From: Leptodactylus fallax
Lineage: Eukaryota > Chordata > Amphibia > Anura > Leptodactylidae
Assembly (NCBI GenBank): GCA_947044405.1
Contig: CAMRHE010000011.1
Span: forward strand, 8,682,001 to 8,746,000
Direction: 5' to 3'
Length of the DNA stretch: 64,000 nucleotides
The position numbers were made by a program, and so were the translations under genes. Shown piece after piece: positions 57,008 through 64,000 of the stretch (the first letter of the stretch is position 1; every line of letters starts with the position of its first letter). Below the pieces are notes generated by a model that worked only from the letters and a program-made list of their open reading frames with translations, did no database searches and was not told where the DNA came from.

Positions 57008-60000
57008 GAAACTAGAACTGATTTTTGGAGAGCGCAGTGCAGAAGATGCTATTTGCTATACATTGTCACCCCTCCTCAGAAGGGACAAGCTGCCACCTGA
57101 GAGAAGATGCTCAGCCTGCCTCATGGCTGGTGTGGCCCTTTCCATAATGACAACTGTGCCCTATAGAGACCACTCACACTGCTCTGGCAGTTTCATGTTG
57201 TGTAGTGAGGCAAACACCACCAGATGCCCTTTAGTTAGCAGAAATGAAACTTTACTTAACTTGATTGCAGTTGACAAGCAGAAGTAAATGTGGAACGTGG
57301 CACATCTAAAGAGTATTGAGAAACACAAGGGTCTCATTCACATGAGCCAACGGGTATCCATCCTTTTCTCAAGGGCGATACTCCCAGTTGTACTCATGGA
57401 TAAAGCCTCAACTTCTCTGTGACAGTGACTGCTTCCTGTGGGACATACAGAATTGACTAATCCAAAGAGATTCTGTACATGAACTCCTGGAAAGGCGTGA
57501 AGATAACTATTTATACAGCACACCTTTGCCATGTGCAACCCAGTGTCATGGATGGCACAGATCACACAGGGTATCCCTCAAGAATACCTCCCAAGAAACA
57601 AATCCTCAGCACAACACAATTTGCATAATCCAGAGTTCACAGCACATCCTGGCAAACAATAGCAAAATGTTCAATGAGCGAAATAAATACTGTGCCTGGT
57701 GAGATGACAACTAATCTGGGATAGGGACTCTGTGTACAGCTTTCACCCGCTTATAGTTTTGCCAATAGCTTAAAATGGTGGATATGAAGACTTTTAATTT
57801 TCCTTCCTGCTGCATCCTCTCCTGGCTTTGATTCAAGACATCTGCTACAGAAGCAGCAGTATTGCCCCCCTCCCCTTAAAAAAAAACAAACTGTATGCAG
57901 CCAATATAATGCAGACTTCTAAATTGGCCCCCTAAGAGGATATTCAAAATCCAGCCATGTTTATGGAACTGGTAAACTATAGTGCTGAGGAGCTCATCTG
58001 GAGATATTAAAGTATATTGATGAAAAACTTGACCCCCAATAAGTATTACAGATTACAGAGCATGTCTTAAAACTCTCTCAGAAAAATCAATGAACATTTC
58101 AAAAATACATTGGTCCATGTAGATGCTGTAAACAAATACGAAAAACAAAAATGACTTACAATTACTAATAAACTATGCACATATAGACATTTTGGAAAGA
58201 AAGATTGTAAATACCTTTTTACATGATTATGCATTTAGCTATTAACATGATTTTCCCAGCACCGCCAAATTCAAGATGTCTATGTGGGTCTAATTTTTTT
58301 TTAATATGGAGATAATTTTAATTTGTTTAAGTTTTACTGTCTGATTGAACTACAATTCATTGACCTTCCTTTGCCATCAATAGAACTGTAAATTGCTGTA
58401 TAGAAAGTTGTGCAAAAAGCTATTTAGTCTTCAGCTTGCCCCACACATTAGCTGAAATGTGGCCGAACCAGCTGTTTTTGGCTGGAGCAAATATCTAATC
58501 TTCATGGGAGTCCATCCAGCTCTTGCTATATGGCTGATGTTTGGGGAAAATAAAATCAAGCGTGTTGGATTTTAACATGCCCAATCACCTTCTCCAATAG
58601 GAGATAAGCCATCAGTGTCTCTTAGCAGTTTACAGATGTGTCCACACTTGCTTTAGCTCAAATTTGGTTTGATAAGTCCAATTTTTTTTCATGCTAGCAA
58701 AATCCTTGACAGAATTTTTTCACAGAATATCACAAGCTAATTTGTTTATAGCTTTTAAAGCTAGTCACCTTGTATCACATATTTCTGGATATGTTTATCA
58801 GAACAGTAAAAATGGACACCTCTGAAATTTATATGCCCGTTATTGGAGGGGCAATAAGAAGCGCATTTTACCCTTTACTCCAAAGAAACCAGAAATGTCC
58901 TTTTTCTATTCAGGTCAGGGCTGGAATGGATTTGTTAAATGAGCTCTGTTTGTTTGTTTTTTTCTGTTTCTAAGGAGCTGTAGGGAGGCCCTGTTCATAT
59001 GATCCTTTTCAGAGGATAACATCTACTATAAAAAGAACCGATTCTAATGACAGGCTCCCTTTAAATTATATATATCCTTGGACATACACATTTCACATTT
59101 TCCCTTACTTTTACACGTGTACTTGGTCAAATGTCAAATGTGATTTAAAGGACAAGAGGAGTAGGAATATACAACAATCTTCTTATATTATCAAGAAATA
59201 CAGTACAGTATGATTGAATTGGTTCCTATAGACACTGCTACAAAAATTATGTAGCTGTTACAGCACTGTCCAAGCAAGTTCACATCTTTATCTGCTATAT
59301 CAGCTGGTGTATGTGAGGTATGAAGTATGTGAATAATCTTTTCAGCTCCTGTTATGCTGTGTAGAATCCTGCAACTGTTTATTTTTCTGGCTGATATCAG
59401 ATCAGTTTCTGCTTCCCATAAATGTTCATTTTCTGCATGAGGAATATAGACTTGGGGTTTTCTGTATGGTATTCACTATTCAGTAACAATCCATTTTAGG
59501 CAAGAGTCATGGCATTTGCTGCTGAGTGATTAATGATGTGCAGATCATATTATACAATGGATATAAGTAAAGAACTATACACCATGCTCATTTACACTAA
59601 TATACCTTGTCTAGCTAGGGAAGGCTATTTCCTTTTTCAATGATATAGCTTATTTTGGTTACTGTAGAAGAATATATCTTACAATTGCAGGGAAATTAAG
59701 CAGTCCTTTTAATACATTGGATTGAGCTCTTATTGTAAAGCAGATGTAAACTAAAAGTATCTCAATGCAAATTTCTAATATATCATGTTTGTAGAGATAA
59801 ACCCTTGTAAATGAGGGTGTTATGGTCATGCTGAAGATATAAAAAAAACAAAAAAAATTTCACTAGAACTCCTCAGTTATAGGATAAAACTGCCTGGTTT
59901 CTCTCCAATTGTAATATGCATATACTATCATCATAATAAAATGCACCATAATCTGTAATGTTCCACATGAATACTACTTGTGGTCAAATGTTGCTTCTAT

Positions 60001-60262
60001 TGTATCTTATTGTACTTAATGTGTTATGCTGTTTGTACAAGGTTTTGCACTGTTTTATTTAATGTTGCACTTTGCCTTTAGGTAGAAACATGACATTCCT
60101 TTTCTATTGCATCATCTTTGGAAATGGCAGTGGCATTTGCTCAAATGTTCTAGATGATGAGAGTACTTAGCTAGTAGCTAAACAATGGGAGGCAGACTGG
60201 GCTGAATTTGGTGGTGATATTAAGGCAGAATCTGCCTCTTATTTCTGCCATGTGAGCATACA
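57008..60262. other. AT-rich, mainly single-copy DNA
   Basis: A TTAA-type repeat end (GACAGGCTCCCTTTAAATT) is at 59,040-59,060. A stretch starting GGTCTCATTCACATGAGCC (57,330) is probably an interspersed repeat. No exon or RNA gene is recognised. Confidence 0.4.
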
Positions 60263-60440
60263 CTAAGGGCAAAGCCCCAATTAGCGAGCAGGATATCCTC
60301 AGCGCTTTTTTAAATCGCAGCATGTCCGCTGAGGATATTTTTCTGCAATGTGTGGATGAGATTAGCCAGAATCCCATTAACTATGCATTGACTGTAAATG
60401 CTGCAATCAAATTGCAGCGTTTATGCTAGGTAAAGCCCCA
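60263..60440 (+). mobile_element. MITE, diverged 'GGCCCCAC' relative
   Basis: AAGGGCAAAGCCCCAATTAGCG at the left and GCTAGGTAAAGCCCC at the right, with inner ATCGCAGCATGTCCGCTG and a TTTTTCTGCAATGTGTGGATG block like the other copies. Confidence 0.5.
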
Positions 60441-61627
60441 AACTTAATAAGAGCTTTATCCTAAATGCCTTCACTTAGGCCTTGTATAACCTCCTTTGTT
60501 TTCACTGCAGCTACAGTTATTTATGACATCTTCTAGGTCTTATTTGATCTGTAATAGGAGAAGGAAGGATAAGGTCTGTCTTTCTAAATTAATTGTCTCA
60601 AGATTTGTCATGCAGATATAACTTTCTTATCTGTTGAAATGTTTTTTTTTTGTAGTTTTTTTTTTTAATGGGTTACACCTCAGAAACCACTATTGTTTTT
60701 TCCAACATATTTCTTGTTTACTGTAAAATTAGTGCCTTAATCCCACAAATGGCTGAGAATAGGTAGTAAAAATAGACATTTTATTCCCTTGTTAATATTT
60801 TTTTGTTTAATTACACAATTGTTTTAACCACATCTGTAGCAACTCAGAAATTAAATTATGCTATTTATCTTACACTACAAACATCATAAATCCTAAGATG
60901 CCATAATTGATGTTTTCTGTTTATCACACTTCTCAAAAACAAAAAATAATAAACACTAAAAAGTTCTCTTTATCCTAAATTGTACCAATAAAAATTAAAA
61001 GACATCCTGCAAAACAAGCCCTCACACAGCTACATTGATGGGACAATAAAAATGTTAAGAGATTTGAAATATGATGACAAACAAATTGAAATAATGTGGT
61101 AATTTGGTACTATCATAATTGTAACTACCATAAAATATCATTAATATATTATATATACAGCACTATGCATAGCAAAAAAAAAAAAAAAAAACTATGACAA
61201 AATTCCTGCTTTTTCCCTATATCCCCCAAAAAACTGGAACACACAGGGGGATAAATATTGCTGCTCTAAGGCTAAAATGAGTTAGATTGCTCAAGGGTTA
61301 AATTAATAAATACCTTAGATAGAAATATCCTTGTAATAATATGCTAAGTAGATAATATTGAAGTAGATAATATTGCAGCACGAACCAGGCATCATCATGT
61401 TCTGGCAGATTACAACCTAATAGAAAAATATTAAGAAGCCCTGATCTAGGTGGTATAAAGATACTGCTTACTTTATGTGATGTGTAATTTAGCAACTTTG
61501 AATAATGTTCACTTATTACAAAAAAGCTAATATCAATAAATACATACATATATAATGGAGCACCATCTGTTAATGCAACAATACCATTTTGTTTGAAGTA
61601 ACAGAAAGATGAGATCACATGTGTGTG

Positions 61628-61664
<37 letters not shown>

Positions 61665-61789
61665 CTTACTGTAGTTTTAGTTTTATACCATAGAAACATT
61701 GGCGTATATATGAATCTAACACCAGCATATATCTTATGACTATATTAACCTTTTATTAATTACTGTTTCATTACCACATTTCAGTACAA
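60441..61789. other. AT-rich DNA
   Basis: No exon is recognised. A-run at 61,170-61,191; (TA)n at 61,627-61,658. Confidence 0.4.
61627..61658 (+). repeat. (TA)n microsatellite
   Basis: About 15 TA units after (TG)4. Confidence 0.95.
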
Positions 61790-62330
61790 ATTTTGCTGCT
61801 TTTTTGCCCGCTGTGTTTCCACTGTGTTTTTTCACAGCTTTTTTTAGCTGTGTTTCCATAATATGTGACCTTAGGTTAAGACATCACATAGTGAACCACA
61901 TAAAAAAAAAAATCATAAAAAAACGCAGCAGAAACACATTGTGTCTTCTTCTGCAATGCATTTTTGCTGCATTTTTCTCTGCGTTTTTTCCATCCCTTAT
62001 TAAATCTATAGGGAAAACACTTGGGTTTCCATAGGTACAATTAACATGCTACGTTTTTGAAAAACACAGCTTTTCTGCAGAATTTTTTTCTGCAATGTCT
62101 GTTTGGGATTAGATAGAATTTCATTCATTTTGCAGTCGAAAAGCTGCATTTTCAAAAATACATGCATTTTTGAAAAACACAAAATGTCAATTTTACCTGC
62201 GTAAAGGGAATAAGGGAAACAATAAGGGAAGCAAAACCACAGAGAAAAATGCAGCAAAAATGCAATGAAAAATGTTGCAGATGTGTTTCTTCTGCTTTTG
62301 TAGTTACAGACACAGCAGTCTTTAACTTGC
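61790..62330 (+). mobile_element. Palindrome-rich MITE, 'TTTCTGCAAT' type
   Basis: A chain of imperfect inverted repeats: GCTGCTTTTTTGCCCGCTG, AAAAACGCAGCAGAAACACA, TGCTGCATTTTTCTCTGCG, GAAAAGCTGCATTTTC and GCAGCAAAAATGCAATG. The middle holds TTAAATCTATAGGGAAAAC and TCCATAGGTACAATTAACATG, equivalent to the TTATACCTATAGG core of the 'GGCCCCACGTAG' family. Ends are uncertain. Confidence 0.5.
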
Positions 62331-63926
62331 ATCTCATAGCTTGCTACAGCTTGATGTCACATAACAGAAGCCATTGAAAGCCAAGTTAAAGGTCTCTGCA
62401 ACTGTTTATTTAACTTGTTAAGGGTTAAGTTAAAGTTTACTACATCTGTAAATGCAGTGAATGTTACAAAATAACAAAAGGTTTACTCACTTGTTCAATT
62501 CCCCAACATTTCATCTGTACAGCTTCAGAAACAAAGACAGGCAGAGAACAGCAGCAGTGTATTGATGGAGAATTAAAATGGATAAGCCACCTTTTGTCCT
62601 TTCATAACATTACCTGAATTAGCTAATTTTTTAGAGTCTCAAAAATCCATTTGATCAGTCACTATGTAATATTGTTCATTATTTTACTACATCTGTGAAA
62701 CACATATTCATAAATATAGTTCTTGTATGCTATTATAGAGTGGAATTGATTGTATGAGTTGATCTGTTAGGTATAATTTATTACTGTCATATTCACTATA
62801 ATTTCACTAAGTAATAAAAAATATAGCGCCATGTAAGGTTATCTAGTTTGGACAGTCTGTTGTTGAAAAACACAGAAGATAAGCTGATTCCACAGCTGAA
62901 ATTTGTTAAATTAGTGCTGGATGCATGTCCCCTACATGTGTTAAATTACAGGGTGCCCTTTTTAATCAATGAGCAATAATTGATTTCTGTGAATGCTGGA
63001 TGCCCTCCAGCATAGCGATCTGTACTTGACACAGTTCTTGGCCCTAACTAATAGAGCAGGTCACCCCATTGTACATAACAAATCCTAACTCATTGAAGAT
63101 AACTATTTTTTTACATTTGTTTTGTTTTTGTTTGTTTTTTTGGGGAGGGGGGTTGTTTGTTTTTTTCAGATCGGCCATCTCATTTGCTTAGGATATCTTA
63201 AGTCAAGAAGAAAGGTAAAGATGGACATATCTATATGTATTTCTACTTAATGAAATGCAATTTCCTTTTGTCTGTAATTAATCTACTAGTATAGTAATTA
63301 ATCACTCTTATTTATACATTGGAGGATCCTTTTAAGGGCACACCGGGCGCTGAGCAAATGTATTTCTTCTGTTTTATAGACTGCATATAATTATGTTGTT
63401 CAGTGCACATTAGAATAATTCATTTAACACTATGATATTTCTTAGTCCATCTTCTCACTTGACTAGAAAATGAGAGATCCTCTTTAGACCAAGCAAATGA
63501 CAAAGAAACAAATCTCCACAGTCATCTAGCTCCCTGTGGTTTGCTGTTCTTGGAAGAGACTTCTGAAGGATTGCTTTAGCAGTGGGGTGTGATTTACAGT
63601 ATGACTAGTAGTTGAGATTTTTTTTTTATTATTTCTTTTGTTTGACATTGGCAATAAAATGCGTATACATTGTTGGTAAAAGTTTAATGTTGACTTTTGA
63701 TTATTATAGGCAACATTTTAGATTACAAAGCAGTCAAACTTTTAGTGAAGCAAATTACACATTATGTTCTTATTATGTCAGTCTCATAAAAGCATGCACA
63801 CCACTGTTCCATTCACATGAAGTACTTGGGAACCTTATTATTTGGATTGCTGGAGTCCCCATCAGTCAGACAGCCAGCACTAAGAACCTTATCCTCTATG
63901 TACTGGATAGGGATTAAGAGTAAGTG
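62331..63926. other. AT-rich DNA
   Basis: 62,398-62,455 repeats the block at 17,391. A T/G-rich patch is at 63,115-63,165. No exon is recognised. Confidence 0.4.
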
Positions 63927-64000
63927 TTACTCTAGGTTCACACCGACACCTGGGTTTCTGTTCTTCGGGTCTGCTTGGGGACCCGAAAAACGAAAACCTA
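63927..64000 (+). mobile_element. MITE, 'TTCACACC' family, cut by the window edge
   Basis: CTCTAGGTTCACACCGACAC, then CGGGTCTGCTTGGGGACCCG and AAAAACGAAAACC. It resembles the inverted copy at 30,712 but is truncated at 64,000. Confidence 0.55.

Overview
This is a window of vertebrate nuclear DNA, most likely from a frog (probably a neobatrachian). It is AT-rich, has no dense coding, and carries CR1-, L1- and L2-type LINEs together with Tc1 transposons. It also holds many palindromic elements, several flanked by TTAA, that resemble non-autonomous DNA transposons of amphibian genomes. The taxonomic call is inference from repeat style, not from a gene. I find no intact protein-coding gene. Every protein match I recognise is a decayed transposable-element protein.

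Layout. From 1 to about 12 kb lies a dense repeat stack: a CR1 reverse-transcriptase fragment interrupted by a Tc1 element, a long minus-strand L1 split by a 1.5 kb insertion with a 12-bp target duplication, a CR1 endonuclease fragment, and a 1.3 kb palindrome-rich repeat. A purine-rich tract and a diverged ~260-bp tandem duplication follow at 12.6-13.5 kb. At 14.25-14.94 kb there is a candidate first exon: a TATA-like box, a stretch of higher complexity and a consensus splice donor. From 15 to 36 kb the sequence is mostly single-copy and AT-rich, with scattered palindromic elements, microsatellites and some stretches that look like conserved non-coding DNA (conservation not testable here).

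From 36 to 45.8 kb repeats return: TTAA-flanked palindromic elements, one nested in another; a 1.75 kb repeat with a ~360-bp internal period; a minus-strand L2-like LINE; a 30-31-bp minisatellite; and a Tc1-type short element with perfect TA flanks. From 45.8 to 57 kb come a possible LTR, a full-length but broken Tc1 element (48,459-50,060), an internally deleted inverted relative (56,168-57,005), a 5'-truncated L2 copy, and a strongly T-depleted homopolymer-rich block at 54.75-55.34 kb that may be an assembly fault. The last 7 kb are mostly AT-rich single-copy DNA with three more palindromic elements.

How the parts relate. The LINEs supply reverse transcriptase and endonuclease remnants, and shorter sequences carry tails resembling the L2 3' end, as expected of trans-mobilised or truncated copies. 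The Tc1 transposases are all inactivated by stops, frameshifts or deletions. I saw no undescribed biological system. The most informative items are the datable nested insertions, the ~260-bp tandem duplication with duplicated acceptor-like sites, the candidate first exon, and the suspect low-complexity block.
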